From: Izhakiella capsodis
Lineage (GTDB): Bacteria > Pseudomonadota > Gammaproteobacteria > Enterobacterales > Enterobacteriaceae
Reading direction: 5' to 3'
Assembly: GCF_900115045.1 (NCBI RefSeq)
Contig: NZ_FOVC01000006.1
Span: forward strand, 128,750-192,749
DNA length: 64,000 nucleotides
Notes under the pieces: generated by a model
Databases searched by the model: none
What the model was told of the DNA's origin: nothing
The model's input: the letters and a program-made list of their open reading frames with translations, nothing else
Made by a program: the position numbers and the translations under genes
In this document: positions 1-10,316 of the stretch, piece after piece
How positions within the stretch are numbered: position 1 is the stretch's first letter
Layout: every line of letters begins with the position of its first letter

Positions 1-1298
1 CCAACGTAAAGCGATACTCGGGTATCCGGGAAATAGCCAATCAGTGCAATAATAAACACAAGGAACAGCACGCCGACCATCGCGGTAAAACGCCCGCCAG
101 GCATAGCAAACTGCAATGACTTGCGCTGTTCTGGGGTAAGCTGGCGACGAAAAGCTATATTGGCGAGCAGGATCATGATCCATACCCACACGGTTGCAAA
201 CGTTGCCAGCGAAGCAATGACCAGAAAAACCTTCTCCGGCATAAGATAATTAAGGTAAACCGCGATCAGCAGCGCTGCCATCATAATCACCACCGTCAGC
301 CAGGGTATCCCACGTTTCGAGACCTGAGTGAACGCCCGGGGAGCATAGCCCGATTCAGCCATACCATGCAGCATACGTCCAACGCCAAACACATCGCTAT
401 TGATCGCAGAAAGCGAGGCGGTAATCACCACAAAATTGAGGATGGAGGCGGCTGCGGCAATCCCCAGATGCTGGAAGGTCAGAACAAAGGGGCTACCCTG
501 GGTGCCGACCTGACTCCAAGGATAAATAGACATAATTACAAACAGCGTGCCAACATAAAATATCAAAATACGCAGAGGCACCGAATTGATAGCACGTGGA
601 ATGGAGACCGCAGGATCCTTCGCTTCACCCGCCGTGATACCGATGATTTCTATTCCGCCATAGGCAAACATCACCATTTGCAAAGAGAGCAGCATCCCGA
701 TGATCCCGTGGGCAAAAAATCCGCCATTGCTCCATAAATTATGAATACCGGTCGGCTGCCCACCGTTGCCAATTCCCCAGATAATGATGCCAAATCCGGC
801 GCAGATCATCAGTATGATGGTTGCCACCTTGAAAAAAGAAAACCAGAATTCCAGCTCACCGAATACCCGCACGCTCATCATGTTAATTGCGCCGATAATC
901 AACACTACGCTGAGCACCCAGATCCAGTGCGGTACATCAGGGAACCACACGCCCATATAGACGCCAAACGCGGTCACATCAGCAATAGCGACGATCAGGA
1001 TTTCAAAACAGTAGGTCCAACCGGTGATATATCCAGCCAGCGGGCCAAGATAATCCTGGGCGTAGCGTGAAAAAGAACTGGCTTGAGGATTATTTACCGC
1101 CATCTCACCCAACGCGCGCATGATGATATACGCGACCGCACCGCCAATAATATAGGCCAACAGCACGCTGGGCCCTGCCATCTTAATTGCGTCGGCAGAA
1201 CCATAAAATAATCCGGTGCCAATTGCCGAACCCAGCGCCATGAAGCGAATATGGCGGGAACTCAATCCTCGTTTCAGTGAGCGTCTTTCTTGTTGCAT
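1..1298 (-). CDS. proY: Proline-specific permease ProY, 3' end outside window
   Basis: Cytoplasmic-membrane amino-acid/proton symporter of the APC superfamily. Reading the minus strand from ATG at 1298 gives MQQERRSLKRGLSSRHIRF followed by the family signature ALGSAIGTGLFYGSADAIKM in the first membrane helix and then alternating hydrophobic segments typical of 12-TM permeases. About 432 codons are present and no stop is reached, so the C terminus lies beyond base 1. It follows brnQ by 65 bases on the same strand, the same order as in E. coli. Substrate assignment to proline rests on synteny and overall similarity; a neighbouring APC permease such as AroP or PheP would look alike locally. Confidence 0.9.
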   Translation of the reverse strand, partial: MQQERRSLKRGLSSRHIRFMALGSAIGTGLFYGSADAIKMAGPSVLLAYIIGGAVAYIIMRALGEMAVNNPQASSFSRYAQDYLGPLAGYITGWTYCFEILIVAIADVTAFGVYMGVWFPDVPHWIWVLSVVLIIGAINMMSVRVFGELEFWFSFFKVATIILMICAGFGIIIWGIGNGGQPTGIHNLWSNGGFFAHGIIGMLLSLQMVMFAYGGIEIIGITAGEAKDPAVSIPRAINSVPLRILIFYVGTLFVIMSIYPWSQVGTQGSPFVLTFQHLGIAAAASILNFVVITASLSAINSDVFGVGRMLHGMAESGYAPRAFTQVSKRGIPWLTVVIMMAALLIAVYLNYLMPEKVFLVIASLATFATVWVWIMILLANIAFRRQLTPEQRKSLQFAMPGGRFTAMVGVLFLVFIIALIGYFPDTRVSLYV

Positions 1299-1363
1299 TC
1301 CATTCAACCTTCACATAAACAACCACGGGCAGGCCCGTGGTCATAGCGGATACTGAAAAATTC

Positions 1364-2683
1364 TTACTGAGGTGCCGTGTGCGGTTTCTGTCCCAGCAGG
1401 CGATCGCTGATAGCAGCGACCAGCGCAACCACCAGCGTCGGGGGCAGCCAGGATAATCCCTGATCGACTAATGGCAGATGCTGAAAGAACGCGGGTACCA
1501 GCGCAGAGAAATCGCTGGATTTAAACGCATCCACGATGCCAAACAGTAGGCTGACGATCATAGAGGGCGCGACCAGGCGGCTGCTATTATTCCACCAGCT
1601 AAGCGTGAAACTCAATATTACCAGCACAATACACGGCGGATAAATCGCCGTCAGAACCGGTACTGAAATATGGATAAGGTGGCTCAGGCCAAGATTGGAC
1701 ACCACCATGGAAAACAACCCGAGAATAAATACCAGGGTTCGGTAGGAAAACGGCAGGTACTCGGCAAAAAACTCGGCGCAGGCGCAGGTCAGACCGACCG
1801 CCGTGACCATACAGGCGATGAATATCAGCGCTGCCAGCAGAAAACTACCAAAACCGCCAAAGGTGTGCTGCACATAAGCATGTAAAATTGCCGCGCCATT
1901 AGCGCCCTGTTCGACCAGTACGCCACTGCCGGAGCCGAGCTTGAACAGACTGAGATAAAGTAGCGTCAGGCCGACACCGGCAATCAGACCAGCGATCATG
2001 GTGTAGCGCGTCAGCAGCGAGGACTGCTCCACGCCGCGTGAACGCGCTGCGTTAACGATAACGATGCCAAACACCATCGCGCCGAGCGTATCCATCGTAA
2101 GATAGCCGTTTACAAAACCGCTGGAAAACGCTGCTCGCTGATAGTCAGCGGTTGCCGGTATCAGGTTGCCCGCAGGCCAGAGCAGCGCGGCAACGCCCAG
2201 CACAGTGAGCGCAACGATCTTCAACGGCGCGAGGAAATGACCGACGGTGTCCAGAAGTTTGCCCGGATAAAGGGAGATGATGATCACCAATGCGAAATAG
2301 ATCAAGCTGTAAATCAGCAGAGGACTTGCCCCCTCACCGGTAAGCGGAGCAATACCGACTTCGAATGAGACGGTGGCAGTTCGCGGCGTCGCAAACAGGG
2401 GACCTACGGCCAGATAGCAAACGGTAGCCAGCAGTACGCCGGCTTTTTTACCAATCGGCGAACTGAGCGCATCAATGCCGCCACCGACTCTCGCCAATGC
2501 AATAACCGTGATAACCGGTAGTCCGACTGCGGTTATCAGAAAACCCAAAGCTGCCGTCCAGACGTGTTCGCCAGATTGAATGCCAACCATTGGGGGGAAA
2601 ATAATATTCCCTGCGCCAACAAACAGTGCAAAGGTCATAAAACCCAGCGCAAGAATATCCTTAGTCTTTAAATGTTGTGTCAT
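1364..2683 (-). CDS. brnQ: Branched-chain amino acid transporter BrnQ (LIVCS family)
   Basis: Sodium- or proton-coupled importer of leucine, isoleucine and valine in the inner membrane. The 439-residue product matches the E. coli BrnQ length and pattern: the first helix carries ALGFMTFALFVGAGNIIFPP, the segment around residues 100-110 reads PLFATPRTATVSFE, and roughly 12 hydrophobic stretches follow. ATG at 2683 gives MTQHLKTKDILALGF, aligning with the E. coli start. It lies between phoR and proY on the minus strand. A 505-base spacer separates it from phoR, so it probably has its own promoter. Confidence 0.96.
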   Translation of the reverse strand: MTQHLKTKDILALGFMTFALFVGAGNIIFPPMVGIQSGEHVWTAALGFLITAVGLPVITVIALARVGGGIDALSSPIGKKAGVLLATVCYLAVGPLFATPRTATVSFEVGIAPLTGEGASPLLIYSLIYFALVIIISLYPGKLLDTVGHFLAPLKIVALTVLGVAALLWPAGNLIPATADYQRAAFSSGFVNGYLTMDTLGAMVFGIVIVNAARSRGVEQSSLLTRYTMIAGLIAGVGLTLLYLSLFKLGSGSGVLVEQGANGAAILHAYVQHTFGGFGSFLLAALIFIACMVTAVGLTCACAEFFAEYLPFSYRTLVFILGLFSMVVSNLGLSHLIHISVPVLTAIYPPCIVLVILSFTLSWWNNSSRLVAPSMIVSLLFGIVDAFKSSDFSALVPAFFQHLPLVDQGLSWLPPTLVVALVAAISDRLLGQKPHTAPQ

Positions 2684-3188
2684 AGCTGTGGATGCTACCT
2701 GTAAAACAAGGGTCCTGGAGATAATGTACTGGTAAGTACTGCGTTGCGTTATTATTGTAAACGGGCGCCAGTAAAGCGTTTATAGCGTAGAAAGGCAATA
2801 CTACATTGGAAAAGCAGAGTTATATATTAAATTTAGCAGCAAGTTTAGTTATTTCGTTCAATTAACATCATTATAACGCCATATGATTTGCATTATTTTT
2901 GAACGAAAGAACACCCATTACTGTAAAATATTCGCCATTACGTTGGCACAAGCGGCAAAAACCCCTCCCTTTTGCGCGATATCACGCTATCTCCTGACTT
3001 TATGACTGCGCGAAACTGCCGACTCAGGCAGAGCCTCACGGCGGCGGAAGGTGGCTGATTAACACTTTGCTAACAATAGCAGGGTTAAAAGTTGAAAACA
3101 GAAAAGGTGACAGCCTGGCCATAAAAGGTTTTATCGCGGCGAAAGCAGAGGAGTCAGTGGATAGCGTCCGCGTTTATTTCCTGATCCA
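2684..3188. other. Intergenic spacer phoR-brnQ (505 bp)
   Basis: No gene is supported here. On the minus strand it must hold the brnQ promoter; an AT-rich stretch at about 2820-2940 and a TACAAT-like hexamer near 2755 are candidates only. A short GCAAAA...TTTTGC inverted repeat at about 2956-2976 could be part of a terminator after phoR, but it lacks a clear T-run in the expected place. Confidence 0.4.
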
Positions 3189-4511
3189 TTAGCGCTTACC
3201 AGACGCTTCATCCTTCAGCGTAGAGGCGATAACTAATCCCGGCGCCAGGGTAAAGCTGAATACCGTTTCTTCATTCGGCTTACTGCTAATCCTGAGCCGC
3301 GCATTGTGATGACTGAGCGCATGTTTGACGATAGCCAGCCCCAATCCGCTGCCGCCTGTCTCTCGCGAACGCGCTTTATCAACCCGGTAAAAGCGCTCGG
3401 TCAGGCGCGAAATATGCTCGGCGGCAACACCCGGGCCATTATCTTTTACAACAAACCGGGCCGCGCCCTGCGGAGTGCGCAACCAGCTGATATCAATCCG
3501 CGTGCCTTCAGGGGTGTGAGTAACCGCGTTATACACCAGGTTCGATATTGCGCTACGCAGCTGCTCGTCATTCCCTGAAACAATAAGATGTGGATCGATG
3601 TGAAAATAGATCTGGTGACGACCGGCGCTCAGCGTTTCCACTTCACGCTCCAGCATATTCAGTACAGTCGGAACATCGATTTTATCCTGCAACTCAAAGG
3701 ATGGCGCGGCTTCAATGCGTGAAAGAGTTAGCAATTGCTTTACCAGTGTGTCCATACGTCGGCTTTGCTCGTGCATAGTACTCAACGCTTTCTCACGCAG
3801 CGCCGGTGACATCTCTGCGTCATGCATCATTTCCAGATATCCCTGAAGCACCGTTAACGGCGTGCGCAATTCATGGCTGACATTGGCAAAAAAATTACGT
3901 CGCGCGCCCTCCAGTTTGTGCATTTGTGTGACATCGCGAGCCACAATCAGCCAGTGGTTTTCACTGTACGGCATAATACGAAATTCCGTATGATGATCAT
4001 GGCTGATGACGAGCGTCAGGGGCCGACTGAAATCACGCTCACGCAGATAACGGGCAAACTCAGGATAGCGCAGTAAGTTGAGGATGTTCTGACCATAATC
4101 TTCAGGCCAGCGCAAACCCATAATTCGTTGCGCCAGGCCATTACACCAAAAAATGACACCGTCTTCAGTCGCTAACACCAGCGCATCGGGTAGCGATTCA
4201 GCACCGCTACGAAAACGCTTTATCAGCTGTCGAAGCTCACCGCGACGGCGGCGATTACGCGATTGCATCTGATTGAGACCATAAAACAGCCTCTCCCAGC
4301 TACCCTGACCACGGGGTGGTGTCATCCGGCGATCAACCCAAAGCCAGTGTGAAAGACGCATTAAATTTCTGGCATGCCAGAACATTAACGCCAGAAGTGC
4401 CAGTATCAGAAACCAGGATAAGTAGCCGAACAGCAGGCCGGCAACCAAGGCTGGCAGACAGACCAGCATCAGCTCCAGTGCTAATATTTTCCAGGTAAGG
4501 CGTTCCAGCAC
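3189..4511 (-). CDS. phoR: Phosphate regulon sensor histidine kinase PhoR
   Basis: Inner-membrane kinase/phosphatase that phosphorylates PhoB when phosphate is scarce. Two N-terminal hydrophobic segments (about residues 9-50) are followed by a PAS domain, the phosphoacceptor box FFANVSHELRTPLT with His213, and a HATPase domain with DNGPGV and GGSGLGLAIV. I prefer a GTG start at 4511 (protein MLERLTWKI..., 440 aa): it matches the E. coli N terminus and has GGAG 8 bases upstream, whereas the GTG at 4520 overlaps that Shine-Dalgarno sequence. It lies 24 bases after phoB, in one operon. Confidence 0.96.
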   Translation of the reverse strand: MLERLTWKILALELMLVCLPALVAGLLFGYLSWFLILALLALMFWHARNLMRLSHWLWVDRRMTPPRGQGSWERLFYGLNQMQSRNRRRRGELRQLIKRFRSGAESLPDALVLATEDGVIFWCNGLAQRIMGLRWPEDYGQNILNLLRYPEFARYLRERDFSRPLTLVISHDHHTEFRIMPYSENHWLIVARDVTQMHKLEGARRNFFANVSHELRTPLTVLQGYLEMMHDAEMSPALREKALSTMHEQSRRMDTLVKQLLTLSRIEAAPSFELQDKIDVPTVLNMLEREVETLSAGRHQIYFHIDPHLIVSGNDEQLRSAISNLVYNAVTHTPEGTRIDISWLRTPQGAARFVVKDNGPGVAAEHISRLTERFYRVDKARSRETGGSGLGLAIVKHALSHHNARLRISSKPNEETVFSFTLAPGLVIASTLKDEASGKR

Positions 4512-4535
4512 CGTATACACTCCAGGGAGTAAAAA

Positions 4536-5225
4536 TCAGAAACGGGTAGAGAAACGATACCCCGTCCCGCGCACTGTCTGCACCATCCTGTCATAGCCGC
4601 CAACCTCCAACGCTTTACGCAACCGGCGAATATGGACATCAACCGTACGGTCTTCCACATAAACGTTAGTTCCCCACACGTTATTCAGCAGCTGCTCACG
4701 GCTGTAAACGCGCTCCGGATGCGTCATAAAAAAATGGAGCAGTTTATATTCTGTAGGCCCCATTTCAATCAGTATATCGCCCGACATTACGCGATGAGAG
4801 GAAGGATCAAGGTTCAATCCCTGCACGTCAATGCTTTCTTCATCGGTCATCGGAGAAACACGTCGCAACACAGCCTTAATGCGCGCGATCAGCTCCTTCG
4901 GTGAGAAAGGTTTGGTGATATAGTCATCAGCCCCCACTTCCAGCCCACGGACCTGGTCCTCCTCTTCACTGCGGGCCGTCAGCATAATGATCGGGATATC
5001 CCGTGTCATTGCATCACGCTTAAGGTGCTTGATATACTGAATACCGGTTCCACCAGGCAGCATCCAGTCAAGTAGAATCAAATCCGGCCACGGCTCTATC
5101 AGAAGATTGATAGCACTATGGTAATCCTCAGCTTCAATCGGTTGAAAATCACTTTGCTCAAGAACAAAACATAACATTTCCCGAATTGAGGACTCGTCTT
5201 CAACCACCAGAATGCGCTTTGCCAT
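4536..5225 (-). CDS. phoB: Phosphate regulon response regulator PhoB
   Basis: OmpR-type transcription factor that binds Pho boxes. Starting at ATG 5225 gives MAKRILVVEDESSIREML and 229 residues, the usual length. The receiver domain has the acidic pair at residues 10-11, phosphoacceptor Asp53 in LILLDWMLPGG and Lys105-region ITKPF; the C-terminal winged helix has the recognition segment VDVHIRRLRKAL. An AGGAG sequence sits 5 bases before this ATG and only 2 before the alternative ATG at 5228. The open frame continues upstream to 5360 but runs across the Pho box, so the longer form is not credible. Confidence 0.97.
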   Translation of the reverse strand: MAKRILVVEDESSIREMLCFVLEQSDFQPIEAEDYHSAINLLIEPWPDLILLDWMLPGGTGIQYIKHLKRDAMTRDIPIIMLTARSEEEDQVRGLEVGADDYITKPFSPKELIARIKAVLRRVSPMTDEESIDVQGLNLDPSSHRVMSGDILIEMGPTEYKLLHFFMTHPERVYSREQLLNNVWGTNVYVEDRTVDVHIRRLRKALEVGGYDRMVQTVRGTGYRFSTRF

Positions 5226-5281
5226 CATTGCTCCTGCCAACGCGACGTTCGTCGCTTCATAAACGGCGCCATTATGCGTCA

Positions 5282-5304
5282 GTTTTATGACAAATTTATG
5301 AAAA
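5282..5304 (-). promoter_or_regulatory. Pho box upstream of phoB
   Basis: Read on the minus strand the site contains TTTCATAAATT followed directly by TGTCATAAAAC, two 11-bp direct repeats close to the consensus CTGTCATAAA(A/T). It lies about 57 bases before the phoB start, as in E. coli, and fits autoregulation of phoBR by PhoB. Confidence 0.88.
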
Positions 5305-5420
5305 AAATACCGGCTACTTAGCGAGAATAGGGACAGTGATTGAGAGAAAAATGTCGCCACACTGCCGCTTCAGCGGCAATTTACGTATAATTCCCGCTGT
5401 TTCGCCAGGGAGGAAATCCG

Positions 5421-6647
5421 GTGCGTATTATTCACACATCTGACTGGCATCTGGGCCAGCTTTTTTACACCAAAAGCCGGGCAGCCGAACACCAGGCGTT
5501 TCTTGACTGGCTATATCAACAAATTATCGCACACCGGATTGACGCGCTGATTGTCGCCGGGGACATCTTTGATACCGGCTCACCGCCCAGTTACGCCCGC
5601 GAGATTTATAATCGTTTCGTGGTCCGGCTACAAAGCAGCGGTTGCCAGATGATTGTACTGGGTGGAAACCACGACTCCGTCGCTATGCTAAATGAATCCC
5701 GCGAGTTACTGGCCTGCCTGAATACCCGGGTGATTGCCAGCGCCCGCGAAAATCTGCAGCATCAGGTTCTGTTACTCAACGATCGTCACGGCAAACCCGG
5801 CGCGTTGCTGTGTGCCATCCCTTTCCTGCGTCCGCGCGATATATTACGCAGTGAAGCCGGGCAGAGCACACAGCAAAAACAGCAGTCGCTGCTGGACGCG
5901 ATTAGCGCCCACTATCAGCAATGCTACCAGCACGCACAAGCACGCCGCACGCAGGAGCAGCTTAACGTCCCTATCATTGCAACCGGCCATCTTACTGCAC
6001 TTGGCGTGACGAAAAGCGACGCGGTGCGTGACATCTACATTGGCACGCTGGATGCTTTCCCAGCCAACGCGTTTCCCGCGGCGGATTATATCGCGCTGGG
6101 ACATATTCACCGTGCGCAAACAATAAACGGCCAGTCACATATTCGCTACAGCGGTTCGCCGATTGCATTAAGTTTTGATGAGTCTGGTAGCGAGAAAAGC
6201 GTCTGCATGGTTGACTTCGAACAGGACCAGCTCAGTGCTCTTGAACTACTTAAAATCCCCTGCTATCAGCCCATGCGCATAATCAAAGGATCGCAGAGAG
6301 AAATTGAACAGCAACTGGCAACGTTGACGCTACCTGAGGGAGATAAACCCGTCTGGTTGGATATTGAAATCGCCAGCCAGGACTACCTCAGCGATATTCA
6401 GCAGCGCATTCAGACAATCACCGCCGATCTGCCGGTGGAAGTTCTGCTCATTCGCCGCAGCCGTGAACAACGTGAGAACACCATTGTCCGTCAGCATAAC
6501 GAAACGCTGGCAGAACTCAGCGTTGAAGAAGTTTTCTCCCGGCGGCTGATTGGTGAACCTGAGGAAGGTACGGAAAACGCAGAGCGACTCACCCGGCTGT
6601 TTAACCAGATTGTTGCGGACGTTCGCGAACGGGGGGCTGCAGAATGA
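5421..6647 (+). CDS. sbcD: Exonuclease subunit SbcD (Mre11 family)
   Basis: Manganese-dependent nuclease of the SbcCD complex, which cuts DNA hairpins and processes blocked ends. The 408-residue product shows the calcineurin-like phosphoesterase motifs in order: HTSDWHLG (Asp8, His10), GDIFDTG (Asp48), GGNHDS (Asn83, His84) and LGHIHRA near residue 235. The start is GTG at 5421, preceded by GGGAGGAAATCC; the E. coli protein begins at the same point. Divergent from phoB. The stop overlaps the sbcC start by 4 bases, indicating translational coupling. Confidence 0.97.
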   Translation: MRIIHTSDWHLGQLFYTKSRAAEHQAFLDWLYQQIIAHRIDALIVAGDIFDTGSPPSYAREIYNRFVVRLQSSGCQMIVLGGNHDSVAMLNESRELLACLNTRVIASARENLQHQVLLLNDRHGKPGALLCAIPFLRPRDILRSEAGQSTQQKQQSLLDAISAHYQQCYQHAQARRTQEQLNVPIIATGHLTALGVTKSDAVRDIYIGTLDAFPANAFPAADYIALGHIHRAQTINGQSHIRYSGSPIALSFDESGSEKSVCMVDFEQDQLSALELLKIPCYQPMRIIKGSQREIEQQLATLTLPEGDKPVWLDIEIASQDYLSDIQQRIQTITADLPVEVLLIRRSREQRENTIVRQHNETLAELSVEEVFSRRLIGEPEEGTENAERLTRLFNQIVADVRERGAAE

Positions 6648-9600
6648 AAATTATCACTTTACGATTTAAGAATCTCAATTCTCTGCGCGGAGAATGGCGT
6701 ATTGATTTTTCAACCGGCCCCTTCGCCAGTAATGGCCTGTTCGCTATCACAGGGCCTACCGGTGCCGGTAAGACCACCTTACTGGATGCTATCTGCCTGG
6801 CGTTGTATCACGCAACGCCCCGGCTTGGCGGATTGTCGCAAACGCAAAACGATCTGATGACTCGCAATACAGCGGAGTGTCTCGCCGAAGTGGAATTTGA
6901 GGTTAAAGGCGAACGCTGGCGCGCTTTCTGGGGACAAAACCGGGCGCGCGGCGCGGTGGACGGGAACTTGCAGCCTCCGCGCGTAGAGCTAGTACGCTGC
7001 GCTGATAACAAAATTGTTGCGGACAAAGTCAACGACAAAAAGCTAATGTTAGAAAAGCTAACCGGTCTCGACTTCGCCCGATTTACCCGCTCGATGATGC
7101 TGTCTCAGGGACAGTTTGCCGCCTTTTTAAATGCCGATGCGAAAGATCGCGCTGAGTTACTTGAACAGCTTACCGGCAGTGAAATTTATGGCCAGATTTC
7201 CGCCAGCGTTTATGAACAACATAAAAATGTGCGTAACGAACTCGATCTGTTAAAAACCGAAGCGGGTGCGATGGCCCTGCTGGATAACGATACCCGTAAC
7301 GCACTGTTGGAGCAAAAGCAACAATTACTGGCGGAGGAGCAAACACTCACCCAACACTATGAGCAGGCACAGCAGCAAAGCCGCTGGCTTGAACAAAGTA
7401 AGCGCATTGAGGAACACATTCGCCAGGCAAAAAACCAGCAGCAGGATCTTCAGGAAAAATGGCAGTCCACGCAGTATGAACGGGACCGGCTGGCGCAAGG
7501 CGCACCGGCAGAAACGCTGCGCCCGCTGTGGACAAAAAAACAACAACTACAGCAGGATCGACTGGAACTTTTAAACCTAAGTGAGCAGTTACTTTCACAA
7601 CTTGAGGAGGCGGATAAAGCGCTGAACATCGCCGCAGAGGCTTTCCAGCAAACCAAGATTGAACGTCAACAGCTTGAGTCGCAGATCACCCAGCAGGAAA
7701 ACATACTTAATGAGCAGGTGATCCCGCTTGATCACCAGCTAGCAACATTACATCAGCAGCTGCAGGAGCAAGAACGGGAACAGGCAAGTCAGCAGCAAGA
7801 TCTACAAAGGCGCCGAGCGAAATATACGCAATTGCTATCTGATATCGACACACAGCAACAGGATCAGCAGCAGCGTCAGCAATGGCAAAAACAGCACCTC
7901 AAGGTGGAAAGCTGGGGCCCGGAGCTGGCCGGCTGGCGCCAGCAGTTGCGCCATTTACAGCAGCAGCGCCAACATGTCGAGCAGCTAAGTAAACAACATC
8001 AGCTGGCATCGACTGAACAACAGCAATTACAGCAGCAAATCACGCAACAAGAACAACGTATGCTGCCGCTACAGCAGCGCGAAATACAGGCTCACCGCAA
8101 ACTTCAGGCGGCAGAGCAGGTACTTGCGTCATTACAGCAACAACATAACGAAAAAAAACTGCGCAAACACCTCTGCCAGCTCAACAACCTGCGTCCCGTT
8201 CGCCAGAGAATGCTACTGCTGGACTCACAAATACAGCCGCTGATGCTACGCCAGCGAGCGCTGTATCAGGGTGCTGAGCAAAATAAAACAGCAATCGCCG
8301 AAAAGCAGCAGGAAACGCAAGCGCTACGTCAACGTTATGACATGATGCTGCAACAAGTCAGCGCGGTTGAAAAACAGCAGGCTCTGGAACAGAAAATTAT
8401 TGAATTATCAGCTGAGCGGGACCGACTGGTTGCCGGCAAGCCCTGCCCGCTTTGCGGTGCCTGCCAACACCCCGCCGTCGAGTCATATCAGAAGCTGGTT
8501 GTCGATGACTCTACAAACCGGCTGCCAGAGCTGCGGTCGAAGCTAACACAACTGGCCCGGCAGCAAAGCGTCAGCAGCGAGCAGCTAAAAATGCTCGAAA
8601 AGCAGTCTTTGCTGGAGAGTCAGGAAGCTGATGATATCAGCCATCAGATTACGGAACTTGCAGCGGAATGGGAGCGCTGTTGTATCAGTCTCTCGCTTAC
8701 CTTACGTCCAGAACAGCGGGAAGCTTTGGCCGAGTGGCAGCAGCAGCAGGATCTGCAGGAGCAACAATGTGAGATGACTCTGCAGCAATTTGAAGAAGCT
8801 GAGCGCACGTGGCATTTGTCTCGCGAAAATTACCAGCAGCACAACCAGCAGTTGATGCAGGCGAATCAACAGCACCAACTGCTGCTGCAACGCCAGCAAA
8901 CCCACGCTGAGCACCTTACGCTGCTCAGCAACCAGCGACGAGATCAGCAGCAAATCTACCAGTCACAGCAGGAAGACTGGCAGAAAACCCTGCTCGATAG
9001 TGGGCTGTCACTGCCTTCAGACGACTGGCAGAGCTGGTTGGATATGCACGAACAGATGTGGCAACAATGGCAGCATAACGAACGGCTGCTTAATGAAAAT
9101 ATACATCGACTGAGCGACTATCAGGCTCGTAAGCAAGTGCTTACTGTAGATGTTGAAGAGAAAGCCACTCGCCTTCAGCAATTGCAAGAACAGATCGATG
9201 CGTTACAACAGCGCCACCAGCAAGGTCATCTCCAGCGTCGGTCATTGTTTGGCGACAGGCTACCTGCAGAGGCTCGCAGCCTTTGGTACCAACAGCGTCA
9301 GCAGAACGATAGCCTGCACGCTGAACGGCAGACAAATTGGCAGCAGGCAGAAAAGCGGCGCAATACTCTGGACGGGCAATACCAGACACTCAGTGTCCAG
9401 CTTGAACAAATTACAGCTCGCAGTGCGGCGCAGGAAAGTGAATTCGCAACGGCTCTCCAGCGGGCCAACTTCAGCAGCGAGCGGCACTATCTGGATGCTC
9501 TGTTAGCCCCCTCAGATCAACAGCAGTTGCAGAGCAGTCAGCTGCAACTGAATCAGCATATCCAGCAGAATAATGCACTGCTGGATCAGGCACAACAAGC

Positions 9601-10309
9601 CTGGGAGGAACACCAAACGCACAGGCCACAGGCAATGACATCTTCGGCAGAGATGCTGCCTTCAGAACTGGAGTTGCTTCGTCAGCAGCTGCGGAATAAT
9701 GCGCTTCAGCAGGGAGAAGTGACTCAGCAGCTAACCAGCGATGCCCAACGACGCGAACAACAGCAGGCGGTTTTACAGCGAATTGCCGCCGATGAGCAAC
9801 GGCTGATTGACTGGAGCCGGTTAAACCAGCTCATCGGCTCACAGACAGGTGACCGTTTTCGCCGGTTTGCTCAGGGACTCACGCTCGATCATCTGGTATG
9901 GCTGGCTAACAATCAGCTGATGCGTCTGCACGGCCGCTATATGCTACAACGTAAAAATAACGAGGCACTGGAGCTTCAGGTGATTGATACCTGGCAGGCC
10001 GATGCCCAACGCGACACACGTACTCTTTCCGGCGGCGAAAGCTTTCTGGTTAGTCTGGCGCTGGCGCTGGCACTTTCAGACCTGGTGAGTCATAAAACGC
10101 GCATTGAGTCATTGTTTCTCGATGAAGGATTCGGCACCCTTGACGCCGAAACGCTGGATATCGCGCTGGATGCACTGGATGCACTGAACGCCAGTGGCAA
10201 AATTATCGGCGTTATCAGCCATGTAGAAGCGATGAAAGAAAGGATCCCAGTACAGATTAAAGTTTGCAATCAAAACGGATTGGGCTACAGCAAGCTGGCG
10301 TTGCCTTAA
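6644..10309 (+). CDS. sbcC: Exonuclease subunit SbcC (Rad50-like ATPase)
   Basis: SMC-like ATPase partner of SbcD. Walker A lies at residues 37-45 (GPTGAGKTT), the zinc hook CPLC at residues 601-604, the ABC signature LSGGES begins at residue 1128, and a Walker B SLFLDEGFGTLD follows. Two long coiled-coil arms, unusually rich in Gln, flank the hook. At 1221 residues it is about 170 longer than the 1048-residue E. coli protein; since the heads are conserved, the extra length lies in the arms. It is co-transcribed with sbcD through an ATGA overlap. Confidence 0.97.
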   Translation: MKIITLRFKNLNSLRGEWRIDFSTGPFASNGLFAITGPTGAGKTTLLDAICLALYHATPRLGGLSQTQNDLMTRNTAECLAEVEFEVKGERWRAFWGQNRARGAVDGNLQPPRVELVRCADNKIVADKVNDKKLMLEKLTGLDFARFTRSMMLSQGQFAAFLNADAKDRAELLEQLTGSEIYGQISASVYEQHKNVRNELDLLKTEAGAMALLDNDTRNALLEQKQQLLAEEQTLTQHYEQAQQQSRWLEQSKRIEEHIRQAKNQQQDLQEKWQSTQYERDRLAQGAPAETLRPLWTKKQQLQQDRLELLNLSEQLLSQLEEADKALNIAAEAFQQTKIERQQLESQITQQENILNEQVIPLDHQLATLHQQLQEQEREQASQQQDLQRRRAKYTQLLSDIDTQQQDQQQRQQWQKQHLKVESWGPELAGWRQQLRHLQQQRQHVEQLSKQHQLASTEQQQLQQQITQQEQRMLPLQQREIQAHRKLQAAEQVLASLQQQHNEKKLRKHLCQLNNLRPVRQRMLLLDSQIQPLMLRQRALYQGAEQNKTAIAEKQQETQALRQRYDMMLQQVSAVEKQQALEQKIIELSAERDRLVAGKPCPLCGACQHPAVESYQKLVVDDSTNRLPELRSKLTQLARQQSVSSEQLKMLEKQSLLESQEADDISHQITELAAEWERCCISLSLTLRPEQREALAEWQQQQDLQEQQCEMTLQQFEEAERTWHLSRENYQQHNQQLMQANQQHQLLLQRQQTHAEHLTLLSNQRRDQQQIYQSQQEDWQKTLLDSGLSLPSDDWQSWLDMHEQMWQQWQHNERLLNENIHRLSDYQARKQVLTVDVEEKATRLQQLQEQIDALQQRHQQGHLQRRSLFGDRLPAEARSLWYQQRQQNDSLHAERQTNWQQAEKRRNTLDGQYQTLSVQLEQITARSAAQESEFATALQRANFSSERHYLDALLAPSDQQQLQSSQLQLNQHIQQNNALLDQAQQAWEEHQTHRPQAMTSSAEMLPSELELLRQQLRNNALQQGEVTQQLTSDAQRREQQQAVLQRIAADEQRLIDWSRLNQLIGSQTGDRFRRFAQGLTLDHLVWLANNQLMRLHGRYMLQRKNNEALELQVIDTWQADAQRDTRTLSGGESFLVSLALALALSDLVSHKTRIESLFLDEGFGTLDAETLDIALDALDALNASGKIIGVISHVEAMKERIPVQIKVCNQNGLGYSKLALP

Positions 10310-10316
10310 TCTCCTG

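Noticed and set aside
366..1070. Plus-strand open frames of 123 and 109 codons
   Set aside because: They are antisense to proY and have histidine/asparagine-rich composition typical of shadow frames.
4536..5360. Longer PhoB start at 5360
   Set aside because: The extension is translated from the Pho box and promoter; MAKRIL at 5225 is the conserved start.
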